From Saccoglossus kowalevskii (taxonomy: Eukaryota; Hemichordata; Enteropneusta; Harrimaniidae), in the NCBI RefSeq assembly GCF_000003605.2, contig NW_003137828.1:89926-131165 (forward strand): a stretch of DNA of 41,240 nucleotides. Direction: 5' to 3'. Under the pieces are notes generated by a model. That model ran no database searches, was not told the origin of the DNA, and was given only the letters and a program-made list of their open reading frames with translations. Positions within the stretch are counted from its first letter, which is position 1, and every line of letters begins with the position of its first letter. Position numbers and translations under genes: made by a program. This document shows, piece after piece, positions 1-13,436 of the stretch.

Positions 1-545
1 TCCATTCTAAGTGATTTCATATACTGTAATTCATTGGCATGTATGTACATTGTGTTACCCTGGGTCATATATGCCATCCCAACAGTCTTTTTATAACGTT
101 ACTGAATATACATACATGCACCTTACACCTGACTTAGCCATAACCATTCTAAGTGCTTTCATATATTGTAATTCATTGACATGTATGTACATTGTGTTAC
201 CCTGGGTCATATACGCCATCCCAACTGTCTTTTTATAACGTTACTGAATATACATACATACACCTCACATCTGACTTAGCCATAACCATTCTAAGTACAT
301 TTACATTCATTATACTGTTATTCTTTGGCATACATTTAAAGTTTGTTACCCTGGGTCATATGTGCTTTTGTATTTTCGCCTAGTGCTTCCATAACATGAT
401 ATTATTTCGACATATTCCCTTCGGTTACTCTGCATATAGTTGTATTATGTAGTCATACGTCATTCTGGGTCACAGTACAGCCTAGTTGGCTGTATATAAT
501 GTTATTCTCCCGACACGAATGTACCTTACCTTAGGCAATATTACA
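1..545. repeat. 142-bp tandem repeat, truncated by the window edge
   Basis: The phrase CCATTCTAAGT recurs at 2, 144 and 286, giving a period of 142 bp. The first two units are nearly identical over their whole length, including TTACCCTGGGTCATAT and TTTTTATAACGTTACTGAAT. The third unit is diverged in its second half. A still weaker fourth unit is recognisable around 465-545 (TTCTGGGTCACAGTACAG, then ACGAATGTACCTTACCTTAGG). The array probably extends to the left of the window. The short ORFs inside it follow the repeat and are not genes. Confidence 0.85.
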
Positions 546-3500
546 TTCCAACTAACTACATATAAATTATTGTGCGGACCATGTCTTCCGTTCACCTGAG
601 TCCTACTGCCTCTCAACTAGCTTTTCATAATGCTCATTTAGCCACATGTGAGAACTATGCCTCGAGCGAATTCATTTGCAATTGCGGTTTATTTTTCATA
701 CATTAGAACACGAGTGAAAGCAACAACTGAATGTTACTGTAACAGACGAACTGAAACGTCGGTATCCGCGGAATTGTGTTAAAATCGTAATTATCACGTG
801 CTCTCTGCTTGAAGGCGAATCGACGCTTGATTATTCTTCAAATGTAGCGCTTTTTGCGTTAATTTTCTAAAATCCTGTTAAACCGTCGAGTTGCTTTCAA
901 CGGGCACTTCAAGTAACAATTGGTGGGGTATCTTATTAAAGCATGACGTCGTACGTCAGTTGGGATATACCGGTCGATTCTTTAGAACGACGTACGTGCT
1001 CTGCATACAAATAACGTTTTATACACTTGTGTTTGATTCCGAAAACTGTTGTTGTACAATAATTCTTAATGATGCCAGAAATAACAACACAGAACAGAAC
1101 AATATTCCAAATACTCATCGGCGCTATGAATCAGAAAACATTCAATTTTAAGTACAAGAACAACGTTTCTTCATATTATAAAAAGCAAACATATGTTTGT
1201 AATAACATTTTCGGTGGTGGACTCAAAAATACTTGCTCTTGTAATAACAAAAACAAAAAAGTGGGGATCTTTAAAGAAAACTATTTGATGATTTTAACAC
1301 TTAACAATAACTGTGTATAAGTGTTGATTCTATCCTTATTTAACTTGGTCATGTCATGGCGAAAATAAATTGTCAACATAATAGTAAATTGCATTTTTTC
1401 CAAAGAAGTAATCCAGACATAATTTAATTCATGGATATGTGTATTGCGATGTACTGTGCGATATGATATAAATTCCATATTCATAATTCTGTAATAATTT
1501 CAGATTACGATATCATTGATATTTCCATTGCCATGATTACATTATCTCCGTAATTTGCAAGGCGCGTCACTCGCAATCCTTAAGGTAGAGATGCAGTTTA
1601 CCAAGATGACCTCCCTTGTCCACAAAACTATATATTTTCGGAAAGCTTATTGTATGAATTTTAACATTTTGTATGTATTTTTTTATAGACACTGTAGTTT
1701 GAAATATGCACAAAAAATGTGTTTTTTTTTTGTCAAAAGTGATTTAAACAAAAAATTAGCTTCTAAACCATGTCTGTCAAAATTGGTTTACGGGTACATC
1801 TGTTTACTATGAAAAAAGTCCCGTCTTGAAAACTGTCTACCGGTTAACTAACGAATACGCAAATATTGCGCCAGAGACCCCGAAAGTTCTAATAATTTAC
1901 ACGAATGAACTAGGATAAAGCACGCATGAAACTTATAAGTTTTTATCTTAGTTATCAAACGAGAATTTGTCGTCTGTATGTCTGGTTCGCGTTGGTTTGA
2001 TACGCTCCGCATATTACTAGTACGTTCTAGCCTGCGGTTCGCTGGATAGTTAATAAAAAAACAAATATCTGCAAGCGAGTAGAACAATGTGTTGAGTTGA
2101 GTATGTGTTTTTGTAAAATATATGTTCTATTGATGAAAACTAAATGCATGGAACCCCGGGGTCAACGCAAAACAAATAAACTCGCCTTACCCATAATGCA
2201 CTTATTGTAATTCATTCCAGCTCTTAGGGCATTGTGGTATCCTGAAGCGATTTGGATTGAAACATGGCAGTTATCACACACGAGCTTATAAAAAAATATA
2301 CTTTGTTCAAAAGCCACAAGAGAATTAGTCCAATAATTACTGAACGGTAATTTACTTTGATTACAGTAAATGTGTTCACTAAACAGTCATGACAACAGTA
2401 TATATCCTGTCTGCACTTCATCCGGTCACGTGTTTTACCATTGTCGTGGGGAGACATGGGTAAGCGCCTGCATCGTTGATGCAATTTCTCCCATTAGCTC
2501 ATTATGTTCGGTTTCCATTTCTTCAATATTACAAACATGGAGTGGCACTTCTAACCATCAGTAGAGTAGGGCATTACCACCATTAATTGTGTTAGCCTAC
2601 ATATTGAAACGTAAACGCATTTGATATGAGCTAATTTCAGACGCAACTTGTGAATAATAACACGGAAATGAATTATAGACTAGTGTCGAGTTCCCCGGTT
2701 ATTCCGGGTTGCTATGTTACTGGTTTCGCTCGCGACAGAAGGTTTAGGTCGATTTTATAATGTTTACAATCTCGTTTGCGAGTTTTTCATATGTTTAATA
2801 TATATATACGTTTATGCTGTCCACAAGAAATGTCTTACTTGAATGAAAAACACGTTTAAAAAAATATCGCAAAATTTTCTCAACTTTCAAAGGTGACGTG
2901 GACGACTGCGACATAGAATCAAAACCAAACATATTCTCGTTGACCAAAAATGAATTAATGTCGTTTCGACACCACCGCCTCCACGCACCCATAGCAGCAG
3001 CAACCGGGTAACTCGGAATTAATCTAATCCTAATTGTTCCGTGATATTCATCGTACACGTGTCACATTGTGATACTTCAAATAAGTCAAACATCCAAATT
3101 CTTGCAATAATTGTTAGTATATAAAGTAATACTGAGTTATTACTTAATATTTAATTGTTTCTCAGTTAGTTGCGCCTACTCTACCCTCAATTTCTGCCGG
3201 ATTACTTGATCTTACTTGACATTGCTACCAACAAACGACAAGACAGAGCTATTTTGGATTGGCGGGCTTTAGCCAGACAGTCACTCAGCCTAGTCAGGCA
3301 GTCTCGCCACCCAGCAATTGTTTTTACTTTTGTTGAAACTTTTAATTAATTGTTCTGATATTTATCGTGGTAGTACATTTGACACATTTCATAGACTTAA
3401 CCATTCAGAGGAAATATACTAGTATAATTGACTAAGTATGCATTTTTAGTTTAAAATGTTCTTTTCGACTTCTTCTAGAAAACCGCCAATTCCTTTGATG

Positions 3501-4204
3501 GTTGGTGTAACACTGATTCACTGGCGTGACTATGTCCAAATTTGTTCATTTCGTCAAAATATCTGTTGTTTTATTTATTGATAAACCGAGACGTATGTTT
3601 TATGCTTAGATGTTGGTCTTTGTTTACCGTTAGTTAATTTTGATAAAATAGGTTTCTAATAATTTGAAATCTTGCAGTAGATGATATTTTGTAAACACTG
3701 GTCACGTTTTAAGATATATTCAATTTACACATTCGTTGATGAAGGCATATGAAACTATGTTTCCGGAAACAAGATAGCTACAATGATTGAGTCGCTTTTC
3801 AATTAGGATTTATGTTTTAATCTGATCACTGGATGTTGATATACACGATTGTGGATGCTTTCAAATATCAGTTAATTTCCATGTTAGGAGTATACGCGAG
3901 AGTTGTGCGCTTCCATGGTTCTTCGATGCTTATGTTCAATTAAAATGTTCAGGCTTTCAGAGCAATTGTTCTCTTCGGATTGGGAAATGCAATTAGTGAC
4001 GTCATTGTTTCTCTAGTAACGCATTTACATATATAATCGTACAACAATATTTATACATTTGAATATAAGGGCACCAAGCCATGACTTTCAGGGTTGTCAA
4101 TCAGTTTTAATTTGTTTCTGCTTTTAGCAAAGTCGAATTAATACATCGTACCTCGGTGTAATAGTCTCGTTGGCAAACTAATGACTGATTTGTATTAGGT
4201 ATTG
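546..4204. other. Unique AT-rich intergenic DNA, no gene seen
   Basis: No recognisable exon, RNA gene or transposon was found here. The only ORFs are short, AT-driven and without similarity I recognise. A full palindromic CRE (TGACGTCA) lies at 3997-4004. Confidence 0.5.
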
Positions 4205-4477
4205 AAAGGGCCATGGTCGTCGCGCTGCGCATATGCGACAATTGTGTTGATAAACATTGATTTCCCACAATCCAATACGCTCTCTAATGGCAATCACAAG
4301 TATGATGTTTGACCCCGGTGCGACTTGCCCAAATTACCGCCGGTGACTCCTACAAAATACCTAATTAAAGCTTAGTAACGTCTCAGTTTGTACTCGTTGA
4401 TCTGCAGAACAGTCAAAGTATTTGTTTATATGAGACCCATATATCTCACACATGCGTGGCGCGACTATTGCCCTTTA
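4205..4477. mobile_element. MITE copy A (AAAGGGC family)
   Basis: The left end reads AAAGGGCCATGGTCGTCGCGC. The reverse complement of the right end begins AAAGGGCAATAGTCGCGCC, so the element has imperfect terminal inverted repeats of about 20 bp. The interior matches copy B at 34025-34321 over most of its length, including AACATTGATTT..CCCACAA, AATTACCG..GGTGACTCC and GTAACGTCTCAGTTTGTACT. It is about 273 bp and has no coding capacity, so it is a non-autonomous DNA transposon. The target-site duplication is not clear, so the superfamily is not assigned. Confidence 0.75.
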
Positions 4478-5699
4478 AACATGTTTCTGTCCACCATAAC
4501 ACGCTACAATTCTGCTGTGACTGTATTCCATTTTGTTCCTCGAGATCTGAGTTTTTAATTATGCCCACCTGTGGTAACCGGAGGGAATTAATAATTCAGA
4601 GAATCAAATACTGCACTCGATCATTCGGTTATTCACGTAGATAGCCTGCTTCTTTGTAATTGGTTTGTTACCCAGTGGGAACGGTTTTCAGTAATACTAA
4701 AAATAGCGATTGGATATTGTGCCAAGGTTACGATGCCATTAGTGCATTAAATTCTACCCTAAATGCGTACCTAGGACATATATGCATCTTCAGTACATTG
4801 AACTGGCCTTCTTTTTGTATCGCGTCTTCCTCGTTTATCTCAGGAATTTGATACCCAAACATATCGGCTTAACAATCACGCAAGGTTGATATTGGACTGC
4901 ATCGTCTTTCATAAACGACGATTGTGTATGCAATTTAGCCTGTTGGGCTTCTTGTGATTGTCTGAATACTGAAATATATATTACGTATAGTGTATTTGTG
5001 TTGTATCTCTCTCTTCAATACTCAATGTTGAACCGAGAACTATATCGAGTAAAGATTAGTGATTTGAGTAATTGAAAAAAATGTTTAATACCCCTCCATT
5101 GCTACAAACGATGGAAAAATTCTCTGTGGCACACATGAAACGAGAAATGCACACGCCAGTAATGTCGTGAAACCGACAAATGATTTAATTGAATCAATTA
5201 ATTTCATTTGCATTCATGTTTTTAATAATTAATGAGGCGTATCGCTTGACATACTTTTTTTGATTACACGTTTTCCCGAGAACACAGTCGCGTTAAGGTT
5301 ACTGTCAAGATAAGATATGAGCCTGTTCATATTTATCAGTAAATGGTAAAATGGCGTGGCACTGTTTTAATGCTTAAATCAGCATGTGACATTTCAACAT
5401 TGCGCGGTGTGGCACAAAACTGTATTTCAATTGTTATGATGGAAACAGTTTTCATAAAACACAATGTGAATTATTAACCTTTTTCTAAAACCAGGATTTT
5501 AGAAAAATAAGTCAAGACAACATAAAGTACCTTGTCAGTTACGATATGTCAATATTCAATAATTTGATAAATGAAGAGATGTCTTTACCATAGCAACTAA
5601 TAATGATAAACTGGCTTCCATTATTTTATATTGTATATCATGTTCACAAAAATCAGTATGGTGACGTAAATATTATATTAGTTCATAACGCAATAAACC
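4478..5699. other. Intergenic, no gene seen
   Basis: AT-rich sequence with two short ORFs (around 4456-4644, mostly overlapping the MITE end, and 4660-4851) that look like chance. No repeats or RNA genes were recognised. Confidence 0.45.
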
Positions 5700-5978
5700 A
5701 TGGATGCAAATGGCCGCCGATATCTCGGGAAGAGCGAGAGTGACACGGACCTTGTTTTTCCCTCAGACAATGTTCCATTCTCTCTCGTTCGCTGTTCATA
5801 TGACCTATTTAATCATGGTATTCGGAACAGTGGATACGATGACCTGAGTGAAAATCGAACACTAGACTATTAGAGGGACAAAAACAAGTTTTGTGGTGAT
5901 CTCGCTCTCAACGAGATCTCTGTGTGCATTTGCGCCAAAGGCCTGTTTAAACTAATCAGGAAATCTACCTCAGCTAAG
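5700..5978 (+). CDS. Candidate coding exon of unknown family, interrupted by one in-frame TAG
   Basis: An ATG at 5700 in a strong Kozak context (ACCATGG), right after an in-frame TAA, opens 57 codons starting MDANGRRYLGKSESDTDL. They end at TAG 5871-5873. The same frame stays open for 42 more codons to TAA 6000-6002, and that second part (KNKFCGDLALNEISVCICAK) also looks like protein. A plausible phase-0 donor, AAG|GTGAAA, follows 5978. About half the third codon positions in the first 30 codons are G or C, although the surroundings are AT-rich. The N-terminal part is acidic and serine-rich; no signal peptide or membrane helix is evident. I do not recognise the family. It could be a first exon carrying a nonsense allele or sequence error, a readthrough gene, a recent pseudogene, or chance. 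Confidence 0.35.
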
Positions 5979-6002
5979 GTGAAAATTAATGTATTCACAT
6001 AA

Positions 6003-8584
6003 ATGTTATAGGTGTAGATTGTGTTTAATATGCAGTCGAATCTGAAGTATTCAGAATTGTTCGACTAAAGAACAGTGCTTATAATTTATCATTTAACGTT
6101 TGAATTACCAAAGTGCACTCGGGAAACATAACCACCGTAATGATGAATGGTCAGGATTACATAAAATAGTTTTTAAATTCCTGTAAAGCAATTCTATGCT
6201 AGGCTTGTGATAGGTACTATATAACCAGGTATTCCATGATTTATTTATGTAAAACTAATTGAGGAAAAATACCTAAAGGTTGTATAACAATATTTGCGGC
6301 GCGGTGTGCGTAATTAGAGTATCTGTTCGGTTGAAAATATTGTCATAGTGTGATTTGTTGACTTTAATATCTGCAATGGTGAAACACATGTAACATTTCA
6401 TACGGTAGTTATGAATTCTAGACAAAATATTCAAGGTTGAATACTGGTCCCTGAGGTAAAATATGACTACAATATGTAACATTCATACAATTTGAACATT
6501 CATCATAAAGATGAATAATATAATTGTTGAATAAACCCAGTGACGACTATTGCCTGTAGAATTCGGTCGACTGTTATTATTAACAACTTAGTAGCCAGTG
6601 TGACGTAGTGAGTCTCGAAATGTATTCAGCTATTGGTGGCTTGTGATTAAAAACATATATGATCACTGGAACAACGCTCGTTTATCTCAAATTATGAAAT
6701 ACTCATTGCACAGCCAAACATGTTTTATAGTGATTCATTTTGTTGTGACAATTCTTAGGTTTATTATTCATGTATTTGATTTGAACAAAAGCGCCCTATT
6801 GTCGATATCATACTCTCATATTTATTACAAAATGGCATATCTGCATTTTCAGAGGTCAAAGATAACACACACAAATACATACATACATACATACATATAG
6901 ATGCAAAACAACGTTTATTGATTGATATAAACACGCCCAACAATCGAATTGTTGAACCTACAGTAAAGCTAGATCGGCACGTGCAATATGAGCTGCTGTG
7001 AAGTCAAATAGTCGAAAATGATTATTATTGAACTTGATACACAAAATAACGCTGTATTTCAAATTCCAAATGATGAGGTTTAAAACGAACATTTGCAAAC
7101 AAAACTTTTGAATAATCGAAAAAGACACATTATTTTGGTTATTAATATAATTGATCGCCAAATCGTGTTTCCATTCGATATTGGTAGTGGTGATGATGGT
7201 GTTGTTGTTGCTGTTGAAACAACACTACAGACGACCTTTTTTGAGGTTGTCATCTTTATACAGTCCAAAAGCGCCCAGTAATCATACGATCCTCGTTCGT
7301 GGCAAATAGTCTAAGCACTTAAGGCCACCGCTGTTACTACCATAGTATGTAGGTTACGGATACAAAAGTCGAACACGATTACTGGCTCCGAAATTATATC
7401 ATGGTAATTGAATGAACGTGCATTCTTGTACTTGGATTAACCTTTTGTTACTCTATAATGATCTCATTGAATTTTCCCAGAACAATAGTGGCATTAGAGC
7501 GAGTAAGTTTTCAGATGGATAGATAAGTCCTTTCTGAGTTATTTAATGACATTTATTCATAATATTTTAATTATGTAAACGTGCGGAGGTTTAGTTCACT
7601 GCATCGTTAATGCTAATGACTGTGTCTGAAAGAAAAATAACGAATACCGACAGTGTTATTAGGGAAATAAATTTATTGCGAGAGTATGTGACTGATTTAT
7701 CAATCATTACCTTTCCATGAACTTGATCACCGATTAGTAGACGGTCATACAAATCAGTCCATTGTAAACTCCATTTTAGACCGGGATTTCAGATTTATAA
7801 ATTGCATTGTAAAAAGACTTTCACATATAGCGGTTAGGTTGCTATAGAGTCGTCAAATATCACAGTTCAAATCAGAGAAGAGATATTAAAAGACAATTTG
7901 GTAATTTTTATTGCCGTCTACTCTACAGCCACAAATCTACTTATATCCCCAACGCACGTCTTGAAATGATTGCAACATATGCTGAATAATTCAGTTTATT
8001 CTTGCCTCTTTGTGGCCATTCGAAGGATGCCATTGTTTGGCTTATATCTTATAAATTACATGGATAAAGCTGGTTGTGTTACCATGGCAATAACACCCTA
8101 CCCACTGAAAATCATTGCCCACAAAAGCACACAAAAATAAACTCTTTAAAGCAAACTAGACCTTCAAATCACAAATGGAAGCAATTTCAAAAAATAATGA
8201 ACTGTTTTTCCACTGCGAACTGGTTCACTGTAAAATGGTATCATAGCCCGAATAGGAAGATATAAACGCTGCATCTAAAACGATGATATGAATAAAATTG
8301 TCACATCGACCAAGTAATCAATCAGTCAGTCGATCAATCATTCTTTGAATATATTAATCCTTTGATGTATTGTTATCGAAGTTATTTTAATCTTTACACA
8401 CTTTACCGGTAACAGATTGTATCAAACGACCACCACATATACCCTTTAAATGAAGTTAACTCGAACAAACATGTTAGGAATAATGTATGATTTGCCGATT
8501 TAGAAAAAAGTAACTATAGCCATCAACATCCAGATATAGTTGTCTCCAATTCCAAATCTTGTTTAGTATCACGGTGCACACAAG
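6003..8584. other. Intergenic, no gene seen
   Basis: AT-rich DNA with microsatellites (ACAT tract at 6875-6897; a TGG/TGT-rich tract near 7187-7218). The ORFs here are short and AT-driven. Nothing is recognised as exon, RNA or transposon. Confidence 0.45.
6875..6897. repeat. ACAT microsatellite
   Basis: About six head-to-tail copies of the tetranucleotide ACAT. Confidence 0.9.
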
Positions 8585-9104
8585 ATGAAGAGATCACCAA
8601 ACACGTCCACTAACACACAATTAGAAAATGTGGCACCAGAGTTGACTATCGTATGTCAATCACTATGATTCTTAGGGCCGTCAACACAGCCCGACAAAAG
8701 GTTTTAACTTTTAAACTAGTCAGGATTGCCAGTCTTCAATTCTACCCTTTACTAAGAAGGTGTACGCATATGTTATATGAAACTATACCCATTTTACACA
8801 TCCAGTGTACTTAACTTACCAACATTCGTTAATTTGAATACCGAAGGAACTCGGTGGGCTAAATCCTTCAGAAATTATCATCCCTGGTGCCAAAACAAAT
8901 GACGGTTTGTTGGCTTTAGCTTCTCATAGTGAATAGTTCTAATTTTTTACTTGATAATAAACTAGTCGCAAAAAAAAACTTTTCAGAAGTTTCTATTGAC
9001 AATATGTCTGTTCCTCCTGAGCTTACGTCTACACCATAGGAGGTGGACAGGTAATGTTTTGAAATAGTGTTTTCTATATGGTTAGATATATGCACATGGG
9101 TTAG

Positions 9105-9891
9105 ACCACCACCAGTTCTAGCCCTATTGATCCTCAGGTTTTTCCCAAACTTTTTGCAGATGTTGCGACAGGTGGCACTGATTCATGATTTTACCGAGAG
9201 GACATCAGTGTCACATCTAATTTAAGAAACCGCAGTGGGTCTCGGTTTTGCACTGAGGCAGCATTAGAGAAACATGAGAAGAACTTGGGTCAACTTCTTT
9301 ACACTGCAACTAAGTTGGCATGTCAACATCGTGAATGCATTAAGAATCGTGCTGGCAAACAGATTAACAGTAACAAACCAAAGTTCACATGGTTCTATCA
9401 TCTCTTAAGAAGTGCATAGCTTTTTTAAAAGAAAATTGTTTGGCGACAAGGGCGGCAAGGCAATACATAGTCTTTCCGATACTGAATTCAAATGACTTGA
9501 CAAAGGCACCCATATCTCCTTAAGGGCAATCTCCTAGACACTTGATATGAATGCTACATTACGGGCTATTTATTATGACATAAGTAAGGCTGTTATAGCT
9601 TCAAATGCAGTGGTGCAAGCATTTCCTGATCTCTACATCAACTTGCTGTGGGACCTCATGTTTTCATGCCCTTTCACTGATGGGGCAACATTCCATTTAG
9701 AATGCTAGATCATGTCTACCATTCAACTCAGACCTCTGATTAACTTTGTGGAAACTGCCTTTGTCACAAGTTCATGGACAAATATTAACCAAAAGCACTA
9801 TTTTTACCACCCTTTGTGTGATTTCTTAACCAATTCAAAGTCACAAAATTCGTGTACCACAAGGATAACAGGCACAAGTGTGTGCACATAA
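9105..9891 (+). pseudogene. Decayed protein-coding remnant, unidentified family (left part)
   Basis: On the plus strand a protein-like frame begins at 9105. It reads through SPIDPQVFPKLFADVATGG, a TGA, then about 75 uninterrupted codons including RFCTEAALEKHEKNLGQLLY and NKPKFTWFYHLL, to TAG 9417-9419. The sense then shifts to the next frame: KRKLFGDKGGKAIHSLSDTE, NAVVQAFPDLYINLLWDLMF, and on to TAA 9889-9891, with three further in-frame stops (TGA, TAG, TAG). Codon composition is mRNA-like and unlike the AT-rich flanks. At least one frameshift and several stops mean it cannot be functional. An ATG at 8585 with a short protein-like start (MKRSPNTSTNTQLENVAPEL) may be its 5' end. I do not recognise the family; an old transposon ORF or a processed gene copy are both possible. 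Confidence 0.5.
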
Positions 9892-10229
9892 AATCAATCT
9901 TTCACATTATAAAAGCAAAATGTTTGCTTGGTATGGTTTTCATCTCCGGCAGATCATCGCTAAACGTAGCCTACACCACACACGCCACAGCTCGATATCT
10001 ATCTAAAATCGGTATCTATCCTACAACATCATTCAATACTCATCACAAATATATTTGTAAAATACCACATAAATAAACTGGCCTGTAAATTGACAATTCT
10101 ATAAAGTTACGATACCTGTAATTGTGATGTTCCTCAAACTGGAGTTCATGAATTAAATTGTTGAGCTCTATCTACCCATCCAGGCTTCCTTCCCAGTTTG
10201 ATGTAAGACTTCTATATTAAACGCGGAGT

Positions 10230-10493
10230 TTGGCTGATTTCAGGGTCACACCAAAGCCTGGACTTGCTTCATTGGCAAAATTGCGAGCAGAAACAACCAT
10301 AGAACAATGCTGTCTCATTGTAAATACCATGACCCACAACACCTGTTTACCCATCACTTGGATACTCGTCCAGTGTAATGTTCGTGTAGAGTCAACTACG
10401 CCTACCTACTTGGCTATAAAACCTGCCTCTGATTGCGGGCTATTGTCAATATATATGATTATTATTATTATAATAATTAAATACAAAATGTGA
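10230..10493 (+). pseudogene. Open frame possibly belonging to the decayed locus
   Basis: An 87-codon frame lies between the two better-supported pseudogene pieces, on the same strand. The first part (RVTPKPGLASLAKLRAETTI) looks protein-like, but the end runs into an ATT-rich microsatellite and is clearly not protein. The opposite strand is also open here, so orientation is uncertain. No family is recognised. It is best read as a possible middle piece of the same degraded gene or element. Confidence 0.25.
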
Positions 10494-10579
10494 ACTTTTG
10501 TGTACAACTTGTGTTTCACTCTAATAATTTGATTACATAATTACATCTTTTATGTACAACACATAATTCGTTTCATTAA

Positions 10580-10961
10580 ATTACGATCCAGAAGCCTTGT
10601 AACAGACTTGCTGAGCCTGGTGCCGCAAGATTGTGTCCAAGTCAGGTGTTATTGGTACAGCTCTGCAATGAGTCCACTTCCTTGATGAATACAGAACAAG
10701 AAGGTTCTAGTCTGGTGCAACTTCTTTACTGTGGTGACACACATCGTTATGACGATACGAACCCCTACACTAAGCCAGCTGTTAAAGGAGAATAATGTTG
10801 ATCTGGTGTGAGGAAAGGGACTACAGCTCACCTATCACAAAACATGAGGAGCTCTATGTGATTTCAGTACTGTTTCACTTACACACTTAGAAGATTTCCA
10901 GCAATTGGCAGTTGAGAGAGAATTCTTCAACCGAGTGTCTGACAATATCGCCAGACCTTAA
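10580..10961 (+). pseudogene. Decayed protein-coding remnant, unidentified family (right part)
   Basis: A stop-free stretch of 71 codons (10580-10792) includes VLLVQLCNESTSLMNTEQEG and LLYCGDTHRYDDTNPYTK, ending in TAA 10793-10795. Protein-like reading then continues in other frames: MLIWCEERDYSSPITKHEEL (from 10795), then HLEDFQQLAVEREFFNRVSD, ending at TAA 10959-10961. This needs at least two frameshifts, so the copy is dead. The strand matches the 9105-9891 remnant, and both parts contain a QLLY motif after a similar context. That may reflect one long protein with an internal repeat, or coincidence. The family is unknown. Confidence 0.45.
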
Positions 10962-13436
10962 TGTGACATTAGTAAAGAGCTGGACGTATTGTAGTTGAGC
11001 TAAGTAAGCTATTTCCTCCAGCTTTCTTAGTTAATATGAATCTGTTCCCAATTTCTTGATCAGTACAACATACTTATGATCAGGTTTAAATCCTTTCCGT
11101 TCAAAGTCAACAAATTCTATGACAAGATGACAAGTAAATGTTTTTTGACTCGTTGTTTTTAACTAGTTAAGGTAATTCTGTATGATTGTACTTCCATTTC
11201 CTACTATTTAAAAAGACCAATTTTGGTTAAGAACAACCTACTTTTGTACTCTAGTCTAGTCTAATGAGTTAAATATCAAATTTTGGTGAGGTGTGTATGA
11301 CCAAGCAAGAAAATTACCACAAAGATAATAAGACATATAACATAGCAATGTCATAGTTACCTTAATCCAGCCCGTCTCCCATCAATACATCAATACAATC
11401 TGTCGTAGATTGCTCACTTGTGGCGCTAGGGTCCCAAGTGCCAATTTTAGTAGCATCTAGGGGTGCTAAGGTCAAACTCGGGCAGTTCGCTAGCTCACTG
11501 AGGTCATTCAATACACAAATAATTAATTGCTGGTAAGGAAAGTATGTAAAGTTTCAAATTAACGTGGTAGAATTTGTGCAATTTTCGCTCAGAATTGAAT
11601 TCGCTGATTATTATAGTGATTTTAACGGAATTATAAATTGTACAAATTATACTGACTTTTTTTGGAGATAACAACCTAAATATTCACGAATAATGTGGAT
11701 GTAAAATCTGTAACACAATTTTATGCAGTGGCATAAGGTTGTACTCTGAAGAACCTGGTTATTTTGTTCATTATCAAATGACAAATATATATAATAAAAA
11801 ATCTTTATGTATGAAGTCCACTTAGGAGTGTATATGTTTACCTGTCACGCACAAATCAAGTGGGATGCAAAACTATTAGTCAAAATCAGGGTGCATTAGA
11901 ATGTATTTACTTGTTATTTATAATTATTATAAATACGGTTTGTAATACTTTTAGTTATAGTGATCATTCAATGAAGAAGTCATTTTAAGAATATATACAA
12001 TAACTATGTTTGAAGCAAGCTATATTCCAGCTATATATCTATTATGTATCAATTGAAAAATAGTATTTTGAAATAACTAAAAATAAATTGTCTAAGGTGT
12101 ATTAAAATAATTATTAGTTTTCTCGATTAAAATGACATAACTATTTTAGGTTACAGTTTATTCCACAATACATGCGCTTTATCAATATTACAAACTTTCA
12201 GAACATACTGGATGTTTGTTTTTATGGATTTTGCATTTGCGCAAACTTTTTATACTACAAAATGTATAATAAATAAACTATTTATTATTTAAATTAGTCC
12301 AAACAATTAACTGTGTATCCTTTTGTTTGCGGTTTGTCTATACTTAGTTTTTAACGCAAAATATTCCTGGAATCCCACTCTGTTGGATAGTTTTGGAAAG
12401 CACTTGGTTCTTATAATTTGCGTAGGTAATCACGTGATCATTATGTGCACACATGTAATACTTCCATTAAACTTGAAATCAACCTTTTGAAAGTGGTTTA
12501 TGAAGGTAGAGGCGGCACGCCAATTTATGTCATATTATAGTATGAGAAAATAATTTCTAAATGATAATTTAAGTTCCTATAATAAAAAGATAGTTTCAGT
12601 CATTTTATGTCAAAGCCATCAAACTATAACAAATGAGCCAACTCCCAAGGTTCGATTTGAGGAGACACAGTTTACAGTTATGGCTCCAAAATAGTGCAGA
12701 CGATCGGGCAGGTGATTCTCTAGATAAACTCATTTTAAAATCGCATTTGGGGACCTAATTAGAACAGAGAGTTAGACTAATTTGCATGCCAATTAATATA
12801 AGTATTCGATTCCCAATTCAAATTGTTATGCAATCCAGATGCCAAATTCTATTAGTGTAGTTGATTATTAGATAGAGAGAAAAGTCGTAAAATATAAATG
12901 TGGCAACGTTATGCAACATATTGTTCAAAGATGCAATATGGGCAAAAACGTTTTTTTAATATTGTTACGTAATTAATAGTGTTGTTCGATACTCCATACT
13001 GAAGAATAAATCAGAAAATGATTTATTATAAACTAAACAAATGTTGCGTTTGCAGGACGCCAAGCAGTATCCGTTAGATGAAAAATCAAAACCACTATTA
13101 CGCATGAGCAGTGATTGTTATTGTACGTACCAAAACAACAAGTGCACATGCGTATACGAGAGTTTCACTGTTTCATCGACCAATAGCGTTTTCGGTTAAT
13201 GATATATTATAGATAGCCCAATGCAGTCACCAAAATACAGTATAAAACAAAAACATTCAAAATCACATGTTTTCCTCCATTTTGCATCTTTAAGAAGATA
13301 GGAAACTATACAAGGTTTTGGAGGTTTTTCAGAAATCTGTAACAACTATCGCATAGACATGCCTGGTCAACGAACGCAGTCAACTATTCACAATAAATTG
13401 GATTGATTGATGAAAAACGCACGTGCAGCATTTAAA
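10962..13436. other. Intergenic, no gene seen
   Basis: AT-rich sequence without protein-like frames of useful length. No transposon ends or tandem repeats were recognised. Confidence 0.45.
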
